DNA of 64,000 nt from Dipteris shenzhenensis (Eukaryota; Polypodiophyta; Polypodiopsida; Gleicheniales). This document shows, in pieces, positions 26,601 through 38,600 of this stretch (the first letter of the stretch is position 1; each line of letters opens with the position of its first letter). The position numbers and the translations under genes are program-made. The DNA lies in NCBI GenBank assembly GCA_047967505.1, contig CM106540.1. One strand, written 5' to 3'. The notes under the pieces are model-generated. The model was given only the letters and a program-made list of their open reading frames with translations. It was not told where the DNA came from and searched no databases.

Positions 26601-29600
26601 ACATGAGTTGGTAGATAGATCCCCAATTCTCTCTAGTCATAGGACATCCATGGCTCCTTTGGCTCTATGGTGGCTGAACTCTTCAGCACGTGCCATGGGA
26701 CCTAGGAGAGTGGAGATGAATTGATGCAGTGCCCTCCCGTAAGCCTTTTCCTCCTTCAACTTACACCATCAGGAACGCTATATGAGCACAAATACAGAGC
26801 CTATAGTGGATACCTACGCAAATATCATACTAGGAGAGCTTTTGCATTATAGTCCCCATGCAAACTCATTAGAGACGACTATGGAGATCAATTAGAAGAG
26901 ACAAATATTCATCTTATTTTGCTCCTCTAGCACCGAGGTCAACATTCAAGATAGGACTTTGGTGTATGTAGATCCTTGATGCCCATGATGTTCCACAGCA
27001 TTGGAGTCCATTTAGCATTGCATTTGGGGTTGTAGAGAGGCTAAGAGGGATTGGCATAGCATTGCACACCTCATGGACAGACTGAAGAGAGAGACCCACT
27101 ATATCACCACCTAGGAATGCTTCACCTGGCTCACACAGTCAAGAACTAAGGTGTTGTATGATTGAGCAGATTTGGATAGGGCTTGCCTGATCCGGAGAGG
27201 AGTGCCTCAAATTACCTTGGTAGATGTAGTACCGATTACTATGTCGAGGCCTCTTTCTCCATCTGCAGATTTGGGCTAGGAGAGTATCACCAGTCTCATT
27301 GTAGGATAGATATATTTGAATAAATAGAGGCTATATATGAGACTTTGACTTTTCCTCTTAGCCATGTTGTATCATGTAGAAGGATATTATTCACATTCTC
27401 ATGGCCATTTGTGGCATGATTCAAGGCTCTTGACTTGCTGATGTGGGCAGAGGAGCATCTTTCATGAGAGAGCAGGACCATGTTTTGTTTTTCTCACACG
27501 GTCAGAAAAAATAGTGTCAGATGCTTGGCTCTCTCTTACGGGGCCTTAGTCATGACTCAGGTGGGGGTTTTTACTTTCGACGACACGTAGTAGAGTCATG
27601 TTCTTTCCAAGATGTTTCATTCACTCCTTTCAAAGTTGCACATGCTTCCGTAGATACCTCATGGGAGATTCTGGCTAGTTTTGCAGCATGGCATATTTGG
27701 AGAGCCAGTGGATCCCGGGTTCACCCTTCTCAGACATTGACCAGTATATGGATTGATACTATACATACTTTGATGGCCATCTGCGCAAGCATGCAAGGGT
27801 CATTGAGAGGAGCCTCTGCTAGGAGGGATATATTTTTCAGAGTTTAGAGGGGATTGCCTTTCTTCTCTGATTTTGCTTCAGGTTGAGGTGGCATTTTCAG
27901 CCTCAACCCTAGTTATTTGCTTGCTCTTTTTTGAAATTTGGTTTCTCTCATGCATGGCATGGTGTAATCCCGCATTGAGCTTGCTCTTGCAGTTTTCTTT
28001 CATACTTAATAGAAGTACCTTTTTTTTGCAAAAAGAAAACATGTGGTGTTCCGTGAATATTCAATCATTTGAAAGCTATGGAAGCTGCACATGGATGTAG
28101 AGAATGGATTACATTTCTAATTTCTTTATTGGCAATAGCATATATCACAATTTATTGGGTATTGATGCTATTGTATCTGTTGACTTAAAACTCATTGCTT
28201 CATCCACATTTAACAGGTTATAGGTGACATCTTGAGGATTCAACAAGTGTTGAGAAACTTAGTCAGGTAAACACTTTTCTCTCTCTTTTAAATCCAACAA
28301 ATATATGAATGTATTTGCATACTACATGAATGTGTTTGCATGTAAAAGGACCTTGATTAGAAGCTATTTTTGCCTATCCACTTGTCACATCTTTTGATGG
28401 AGACATCAGGTATATTTGGCCTTGGATTTATCTTGCCTTACTAAATGATCTCAGTTGTATTTAATGGCATATTTTTGCATAAAATAGGCAATCCTTGAAG
28501 ATTTTGCATAGTGAAGAACGATGCCTAGAAGAACAGCTAAAGTAAGCTCCATTTCTCTTGATGCATACATCTTTCAACATAACTTTTGGCATCACCAACC
28601 TCTCACCTACCATATGAATCTTGAAAGGTGTCGATTTCAAGTTATTCAAGTTTTACATTTTTCAAGACATTAGAGGTTTCTCCAAGTTGAGAAGTAGATG
28701 CCTCAAGTTGACATGGAGGGCTTGACAATATGATTCTAGGAGTTACAATTTGAGATCTGTTAACTTTGAGATTGGTGCAGTTAGATCATCATTAACGATT
28801 TTATATATTAGCAATATGGTTTTCTAGTCTCGTGAATCGTGAATACAGAATTCCATATTCACCGTAATCTCCACTATTGTTTTTCCTTTGTTTTCACTCT
28901 CTTTAATTAGCTTTTCCTACTATGACATAACTTGTCATGGAGAGAGACTTCTAGAAACAAATAAAGTGAAAAGCGTTATCTAAAGAGGAGAATGAGGTAC
29001 CTACTTTCTTGCTATTTGTTCGAGGTCTTGGGAACTTGACTTCATTAACAATTACTCAATGAAGAATATCTTTGATGAACAAGCTCACAACCAGCAAGAG
29101 TTGATGAAGAAGCTCTTGATGAGGAAGCTCACAGCCAGCAACAGTTAATGAAGAAGACCTTGGCGAGGAAGAGCTGCATCAGAACTGAGTGGCATATATT
29201 TTAAAGACGCTGACAAATTCGTTGCCAGCTACTACAACACAAAGCTTGGAGACCCCACACGTGCCATTTCATGTTTACAGGATTTTACTACGTGCATGAG
29301 CTGCTGAGATAACCCGCACATAAAAAGGAACAAGAAGTTCTTGAGATGAGCGCAGTCTGCTACAATAATTCGCTCCTCTCTCAAATTCGCTCAAACATCT
29401 GTTTGCCACTGCACAATGATTAACACAGAATTTCTACCCCATGCATAGCTTCATCTTTTACATTTTTATCAGCCACGGGCTGCTAGTCCTCTTCTCAAGT
29501 GGCATTGATTTGCATGTTGCGTTGCAAACAACGGTAATAGCACCTCAAGCAAATCAAATGGTTGACAAGCCATTTGTTGAGATTCTACCGATGGTAAGAT

Positions 29601-32600
29601 ATTAAGACTTCGCGAACCAACTATTGGAGAGAAAAATTGTCGACTTCCATATTCTTAGCAGATCACACTTGTTCAATACGATGGTCTGTTTTCCTCAACT
29701 ATAACTTACTTCAAGGTCGATTATGCCTCTGATACCATGTAAAGTAGTCGAACCCCTTTAGATTTCCACCCAACCATTGCGCTATCAACTCAAGGCGCCC
29801 TTACGTCTTTGTATACGTGAAGAAAGATCTTCCATTGGCTAGGATCAGGATATTGAATGGGCGTACTGCAACGATGGATCATCTAGGTTGTCTGGAAATA
29901 GAGCAAGTTGGTATAATACGATCCCAAGGAGGTTAATCATGAGTCCATGTGCACATGCGAAGGTGATAAGGAAGGCCACTGCAAGAGCGAATGTCGATCA
30001 TGGAAGATGCAGTTGGACACGCTACAAAAATCATGCGACCAAGATGGCTGCCCACCAAAATGGTTGGAGTGGTGTTGGCAGAAGTGGATGCGCAAGCGGT
30101 CACAAGATCACATAACCAGCCAAGATGATTCCATAGAAGTCAAATGAGCCAAGGATTTGCTAGAAGTAAGAGAAGAAGATGGTGCAGGAGATCAACAATG
30201 TTCTTTTAAAAAAAGAACCCCTTGTCGAAATAAGGGAGTAAAGGCAAAGCAGGGAAGCCTAATAGTGCAAAATCAAATCAGCATGGTCTAGATAGAAATT
30301 TTGTAAGCTCAATGTGATGTTTTCCATAGGTCAACTAATGGAGCTCTCTCCCTATTGTGCAAAGTTCTTCCAAATCCCTACAATCAACAACAACATACCG
30401 TGGAATCATTGACCACAAGGGTGGAGGTGGGCAAAACAGTGATTTGGGATGAAGAGGTACCCATGATCCACACAAAATTTGGAACCATACGGTGAAGGAA
30501 GTGCTCCTTGACAGAGGCTCTCACGTAAACCTCCTCTTTAAGGAAGTCCAAAAGAGGCTCAAGACAAAAAACTTGAATACTCTCCAATATAGATTGATGC
30601 TTCAATTATACGTGAGTTGTAGGGTTGGGCAATCGACAGTACTGGAACTGCACCTGAGACGGCAACCCTTGTTTGACGAGGGGCAATGGGGGCATGGCCC
30701 ATGGGGTGCTACTGGAGCACGCTATCAAGGAGAACAGCCACCTGGAGTTTCTGCCTTCTTTCTGCTTTCGGAAATCTCTATCGAAGTGCCCAAAGAGAAC
30801 CAAATTGTAAACTCTCTACCAACTAAAAGGACTCATCTAGTCTTTGAATAATAATATGGTCATGGGAGACGTTAGGGTAAAAAATAATGACCCTAACCCT
30901 TGGGACCTTGTCAGCCCTAAGTGCCTCTTCTGTGGAAATAGGCAAACCAGGGAGAGGGGGAACCTCTGTGAGCAATCCAAAGGAGGTTCCAATCAAGGCC
31001 AAGATCCAATGATAAAACTAAGTAAGACGGGAAAGTCCGATGAACAAAGAGGTGACCCACCTATCAGCCTCTAGTGGGTTGAGCCCTATTGTGTAGAAGT
31101 TGGAAGTGACAAGAAATGGAATTTGTAGATCACGAATAAGGTAGCAGCTGCACTAGTTGGAAGTGTTAAGTCAATTGCTAAAGCAGTCAACAAAGTGGTT
31201 TCTGACGACGACATAGTTTTGCAGAAGAGGAGGGGATGTCCTCTTGACCTTGTGAGCTTCAGATGAAGGTTATCCTCCTTGCCTTTCCTTCTTCACCTGC
31301 TATCCACTTTGCACTTCTTCGTTCCCTTCAGAGTTGCAACTTGGATCCAACCACCATGGATCTTGTTGTATGGACGACTTTCTATGCCTGATGTAGTAGC
31401 TCAAAGGGTGGCTCATAATCAGCACTGTGTGAGGGGAAGTAAGCTCGAATCTACCTCATCCCAAACTGAGCATTGTTTCCCTAGAGATTGTTTATTTTAA
31501 ACTGGAATTCTCAAGGAGATTCCACCCCCGGTTTCTACAGAAATGATTTCTTATAAACTAAAATTCTCAAGGAGATTCCACTCCCGGGTGTCCGGCCTCT
31601 TGGTCACTCCACCAAAGCTGTGTTCATATTATAATCCCTCTTTTAAAGAAATCAAAATGAGGGCTAAAATGTCATAGAGAAGAAAAATATCTAATTTGTC
31701 TCCTCCTGCGTATGTGTTGCAAGCAAATAGGAAAAAGGAGTGAATTTTCTATTTGCTTGCATATGTTAACAATGCATACCCAACTCACTACTTGTTATTG
31801 ATGTGCAGCAATGGCATTAAATTCACTCATGAAGGCACTGTTCGGGTTATCTTGCAAACGTTATGGTCCTCAATCAAAGAATCAAAGTCAACTTCTCTGG
31901 GATACTTTCTGAGTGAGGGTTGCTCCGAAAGTCAAAGTGACCCTTCAACACGAGAAAATCAATCAAAACACGAAGTTGATAAGCATGGTTTCTTTCTTGG
32001 AAGTAGCAACAATATATATGAGCATAAATCTCCAGTGCATTGCGCCAATAAAAATTATAATTTAGCACATTTAATCCCTCAGCTCAAGAAAACGTTTACT
32101 TTAAAAGAGTTGTTACCAAAGGTTTCTGGTATGGAACAAGAATTGACCATAGAAGAGGATATGGTGGTGCTTAAATGCGATGTTGCGGACACGGGCATTG
32201 GGATTCCTGGTATGTTCAAATATCTGAAGCCCTATTTTTTAAGTGGACCATTTCTTCCAAAAACCAGGGTATAGAGTGCTTGAAATCGAGTAAATAATGA
32301 TATTCTCCGAATTTAATCTACTAAGATCACTAAAAGAATCTCTGCAACAGGCCTGCCAAACAAGAGTTTTATTAACAAATTTGGTTGTACTCTGTACTTA
32401 CAGTTAAAATAGTTCACATATGACCATTTTAGGACCTATGAGTACTTTTTGGATTTATAGGGTATAGTATTTCCCCCCCCCTTTTGTGCTTTTTTTAAAA
32501 AAAATTCGGGATGCAATCAGAGCATCACATATGCATTCCTAGAAGAAAATGTGCTAATATGGTTTTATCCAAATACAGACTCTATGCTTCCAACTTTATT

Positions 32601-35600
32601 CGAGTACACACAAGCAAGCACTGGAGATGCACAGAAGGACTGTGGCCATGGACTGGGACTTACAATCTGCAAAAAACTGGCAAGTGTTTGCTTACATATC
32701 CTCCAAGAACTTCCACCCACATTTTTATATAGAAAAATGAACTGGTGAGGGTAGTAAAGACGTAGACATAGTTCTTCAAGGATGATTTAAATGATGCATT
32801 ACATTAGACAACTCCTGAAGATTGCAGATCAGCAGTAAAGCTTAGGAATTAGCATCCTGGAGTTATATCAGTGTAAAAAAGACCCATGCACGGAGTATTT
32901 ATATTTTTTCAACGTCGCTGCTGTGAAGGCCTAATCAACTCGTGTGAATACTATGTTATCTTTCCCCCAATTAAATGTAAGGTTTGGTACCCAAACACAC
33001 TATTTTGGGAAGGAGGGGCAGGGGATAATTTACTTATTTCTTCAATGGAAGTGGCTAGCCAGCCAAAATTAGAATCATGTGCAAGTGCATTAAGGGGAAT
33101 TTCAAAGATCAAAGAGTGTCTTCTCCCTCATACCTCCTCTCAGACTAGTCTATGTAGTGAATTCATTGTGTTTTTGCAGTTAGTTGCTGCATTTTCAGTT
33201 AGTATACTCTCCACTTCTAATAGGAGAGCTTCCAGGACAGCATTGGCTTACCAAAGCATAATGCATTTCAGTTTGTTAAGACCTTTTGTAAGGCCAGTTT
33301 TGATAGAATCTGTGGCAGAAGATCCAATGGAAGTGAGATTGTTCCATCCCAAGTGGATAGCTCATCATGAATTCAAGAAAGGCATGGATGGATACTTGAT
33401 GCATGTGAGGACTCTTTTTTTTTTCTTAAAGAAAAAGTGATATATTCCATTCAAAACGAATCATACAACAGGTGGGAGAGAAAGCACTCTATCCCTAGCC
33501 TCAACAATGTGGCAAAAAGCCCATGGTGGTGGTCTAAAATGCCACGACATCCCAAAAGGGGTCAAATGAAAAAATAATGAGCAGTCCCATGTCCTCATGA
33601 AGGATAAAAGTCTCCCACGAGTTGCCAAAGAGGTGCCTGTACACCGCTCCCACTGACTCCTGAGAGTGAAGATAATCTCCGCCCAAATGGAAGCGAGAGT
33701 GTCAACCTTCGTGCATAAATGGCCCCCAAGGACAAAAGAACATCGCGAACACCATATCCGCCATAGGGCAATGCTGGAAATCACCTCCCAGGCTGACCTT
33801 GCAGGTGAAGTAGGCATGGAATCCTGAGCTGGTACAGGTACCAAAAGTAAATCCTACGGCTCCATGATGCTGACATCTGTGGGACCCCGTCTCTGGCGAC
33901 GCTGCATGAAGAAACTGTGGTCTCCTGGCTCTGACTCAGAGAGAGCAAAGGCTCCAGATCCTCTCCCCCAAAGGGCAGCGCCCCATGTCATCAGAAAGGA
34001 CTCGGATGTAACATATGAGAACAACCTGAAGATACCTGTCCATACCACTCTAGAGCTGGGGCAGCTCCATAAACAATGCTTACTAGATTCCTCTGCAAGC
34101 TGACAACGCATACACAAGGAGGGTCTACCCATCTGTTGAAGCCAAGTACCCACAGGTATACCCCTATGTATAGTGAGCCAAAGAAAGTAGGAGACTTTCC
34201 TGGCTCTACTGATGCCCCAAAAGTGAGTCCAGTAGCTCAGCAAGAGCTCTGCAGTAAGTCCCTGTGCGTGCCAATGCTGTGAGGCAAATGGTAGGTGATG
34301 AGAGTCTCTCTGTTGAAGCCTGTAACCTGCCCTCGTTGAGTACTGGAAAAAAGAAAGAGGACGAACGCCTGCCACCAGAGCAGGCCACGCCCACTCACCT
34401 GGGTCCCAGTCGAGCTCCGCAAGAGGTCGACCCTGAAAAATCCAAAGTCTCCATCTAGGATCCTCTGCAATGGTCAACCTGGAAGGATCTGTGGGCCATT
34501 CCTTACCTAGGCAACCAATGACCCTGACTCTGCCAAAGGAGCTCCTGTCGATCCAGGGGCTGAGTGGGATACAATCTGTGAGAGGACTCCGTCTCAAAAT
34601 AAGTAAACGGTGCCGGTCCTAAACGAACTCCAATGCATAGCCCCTCACTAAAACAACCTGACCAAGTAGAGATGGGATGAACATAGGCTGGATCTGTAAG
34701 CATATCCCTCCACTCCTAAGGAATAGCTCTCATGATCAGTAATCTGGTGGCAGCAATCTGTCCAAGTGGCCCGTGTCTATCTCTGATCTCCTCCTCTGAC
34801 ATCTCCACACCTCCTCTGAACCAATCTCCGACTGTCACAACCCCCTGAGCATGCCATTTGGCCAAGGGAGTCCTAAGTTCTGTACCAATGGAAGATCCGT
34901 GATATCGAACCAAGGGGTTATGATAGAGTGGCTGTCGGGCAATTTCCTCTCTGGAGGAGGGAACTGCTCTGATGAGGTGTTGTTGAAAGTGATCCCATAT
35001 CTGAATAAGCCTTTTCACAAGTGGTGAGGAAGGCTGAGAATGCTGGTCCGCCAGGAAGATCCAACTGACTCTACATGCCCACTGGCCTACTGCTCTAGGG
35101 GTGCACTGGTGAATCCCATGCAGTAGGAACTGCTTCCACGGCTGATCTCCTGGAGTCAAACCTCTAACAAGAAGTTTGACTAAAAGGGCTCTGCTCTGCA
35201 TCTCAGGATCAAGAACCCCAAGTCCTCCCTGCGAGGAGGGTAAAGTGAGTGTATCCCATGAAACCCTGGCCCTAGTGTCCTCAGAACCGTCGCCACCACT
35301 CCACAGGAAGTTTTGGAGCAATCTCCTCATCTGACGGATCGAGTCAGCATGAAAGCACCAACATGACGCAACGTACCACATAGTCGCTAGTAGAACCTGG
35401 TTGAGTACCAGCGCTCTTCCAGCCAAAGAAAGTCTAGCCGTGCTCCAGTAGGCCAGCTTTCTCCGGATGCTCTCAAGAACTAGGGCAAACTGTTGCGTCG
35501 GGGACACCTCAATGCCAACCTGGAAGCCTAGATATCTCGTGGAGGTGCCTCTGGGAATCCATACAAAGCCTCTGTCTCCTCCCCATGCTGGGGTATCCTG

Positions 35601-38600
35601 CTGAGCTCCTGTCCAGATGCCTTTTGATTTGTTTCAATTGACAAGTCCCCCTGAGGCTAGGCAGAACTTGTCAATTGAATCCGCAGCAGTAGCAAGACTA
35701 TATGCATCTCCTCTGACTGTCAGTGCCGTGTCGTCAGCAAATTCAGTGTCCAGAAGCTCCCGCTCCTACCAGATAGGCAGATGGAGGCCCAAAGTGCCAT
35801 GACTAGTAGCCTACATAAAGTATCCCATAGCCTCCGCTACGAAAAGGAAAAGGTAAGGTGCAAGCGGGCATCCCTGTCGTACCGATCTGGATAGCTGAAA
35901 AGCCGGTCCTCTGCCCCCACAGACCACCATCCTGCTAGAAGAGTGGGAGTAAAGTGAGGAGACCCAAGAAATCCATCTATCACTGAAGCCTAGCCTCCTC
36001 ATAGTGCCCTCCAAGAAACCCTAGTCCACCCTATCATAAGCCTTCTCAAAATCGAGAAGAAGAACTGCAATCTCCTGCTGACTCTCCTTCGCCCAGTGAG
36101 TGGCCTCCCAAAAAGTGAAGATGTTATCCAAGATACTCCGATCTTGGACAAATCCTGTCTGAGTAGTTTTGATGATATCTGGCAACATAGGCTTTAGGCG
36201 AAGAGCCAAGGTCTTCGCTAGGATCTTGTAGGTTGTCCCTAGAAGTGTAATGGGTCTCCAATTACGTAGGACTATCTTGTCTCCCCCTTTCGGGATGAGA
36301 CAAATCATACTTGTGCATAATGTCTCGCCCAAAGATCCTATATCGAGAGCCTCTGAAAAGGCAGAGAGTAGATGAGGCCCAATCGTATCCCAAAGAGCTC
36401 TAAAAAGAAGTGGCGACAAACCGTCCTCCCCCGGGCATCTGTCTTCGGGCAGCTCATGTAACGCGTCCGTGATCTCCAGGAGTGATAGTGGGCTATCCAA
36501 AACATGACTCATCCTGTCTGAGACCATCAGGGGGACATGACTCCAAATCTCCTCTCTGGCTCTGATCATCTCCTTGGTGACTGGATCGGCGGTGTAAAGA
36601 GTGGAATAGAAATCAGAAGTGATCTCAACAAGATGGTGAGGGTCCGTCTAAAGAGACCCGGCCTCATCCACAAGTCTACGAAGACTGTCCGAAGAGTATC
36701 TCTGACCCACTGCCCTGAAGAACTCTCTAGAGCATCTATCCCCCTTCTGAATCCAGAAAGTCTACTGGGAGTAAAACCTGAACTAGGCCCTCCTGCCCTG
36801 AATCTCCTCTAGTCTCTCCTGAGCCTCCGAAAGCTGCCCTCTGATGAAAAGAGAATGAGGGAAACTTTGAATCAATCTCTGAAGTCTGGATACCTCCGCT
36901 CTTGCATTCCGATCTCTGATTCTGAGCTTTTCCTTCTCCTCTTTTGCCCTCAACTGGCAGGCCATGCTGACTCTAGCCAAAGCCCCCTCTACCCACATCA
37001 ACCAGGGGGACGAGCATTTTCTGAGCGAAATCTTCCGAGCGTCCGAGCGAAGGAAAAAAAAAGCTTCCAACTATGCATAAATATGGCAAAAATCGATCAG
37101 AAGAAAACATAGTTTCACTTAGAAATATGCAAAGTATTATAGCAATGCCTATTTTATACAAAAATCTTTAGGTGAATCTGTAGAAATGGTGAGAGCATAA
37201 TGGGATGGCTTTTGAAGAAACCCACATGTAGAGTAGACTTCTCTATGAAAATTCCCTTATGATCCTTCTTACAACTTTTACTTAATAGGGGGTGACATTG
37301 AAAACCCTCTCTCAACCTATCTTCATGAAAGAGTTTCTTCAAAGAAAACTCATTGAAGCAAGCCATCCAGGTAGTTTCGCCAGCGAAACCCCTTTGAAGC
37401 AAGTCTCCCAAGGTAGTTTCGCTGGCGAAACTACCTTGGACAGCACTTTTAAAAGTGACATAACTTTCATATCCAATGTCCAAATATAGTCATTCAACCA
37501 CTTAAATTGATCGGAACACCCCATTTGAGCACATCTACGGAGTTATATTTTGGAAAATCTTTCATATATAGTATTAAATATTACATGTATTTTATGAGAG
37601 TGATATATAAGCCCAAGTTAATACTTATTTATAGTAATTTAAACTTCTTTAGAAACATGTCCATAAATATGCTATAAAAACACTAAAAAGATATTGCCAT
37701 ATGATATAAATGTGTTAATAAGTAATTATATATGCATAGTATTATTACATTGAGAGTGATTATGAGGAATGTTTCTTAAAGGAATCAACACTTTTTTAAG
37801 ATAATAACAGGGGTACAAAGGGATGTCTCTAAATAAGAAAATTATGTTGTGTAAAAATGAATGAGTGACTAGTCTGTATATTTTTATGATAAAGGGATCT
37901 AGTTCTAGTGAAAATAAAAGTGTAAAAACCATGTTTCCTAAAGAAAAACATTTTTAAAAATCTCTTGAAAAACACGCTCGGATAAACCTGCTCATAGGTT
38001 TTTGCTCGTAAAATTGACGCATCCCATCAACCAGCCCTCATCCACATGAGTGTCCACTGACAACTAAGTCTCTCTCAACCGTTCCACGAACTCTATATCC
38101 TGAAAAACAAAGTCCGGAACTCTCACAGACCCTGTGCTCTCTAATCGAGAGGTAGGAAGAATCTGTAATAGGACTGGAGCATGGTCAGATAAAACATAAC
38201 CCGGGCGGATCCCAATCTGTCCTCCTCTGGCCTGACCCCATTGGCCAATATAAAACCTGTCAAGTCTGACCAAAGGAGCAAGAGAACTGAAGACTGTCAG
38301 CCAAGTGACGAAAGTCGTCCAATCGAGCTACATCATGAAGTCCAGCATGCATAACAAAACTATCCCACTTTACTCTCTCCCTATCAGAAAGGCCACCCTC
38401 TGTCTGACCCGACTTGTCTTCAGCGATTTCAACCATGTTGAAATCACCTCCAACAATCCAGGTGTCTGCCTGAGGAAGGGACTCTCTGAGCTGTCTCCAA
38501 AAAGCGCGTCTGTGGGCTGGATCTGTGGGAGCATACACATTGAGAACACCAACTGATGTGCTCTCAATATGAAGAATAACATAGCATGCTCTACTCTCCA

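Noticed and set aside
30480-30851. Retropepsin gene
   Set aside because: Only a short [11 protein letters not shown] stretch resembles an active site, the D-S/T-G motif is not intact, and no flanking gag or RT is in frame.
32680-32685. Alternative GT donor at 32684 for kinase exon 6
   Set aside because: It adds four bases and shifts exon 7 out of the VERMGG frame.
32886-33440. 184-codon frame on the plus strand in intron 6
   Set aside because: No recognisable domain. It ends in LINE D poly(T), and across the LINE it stops within a few codons. It is flanked by no convincing splice sites that keep the kinase frame.
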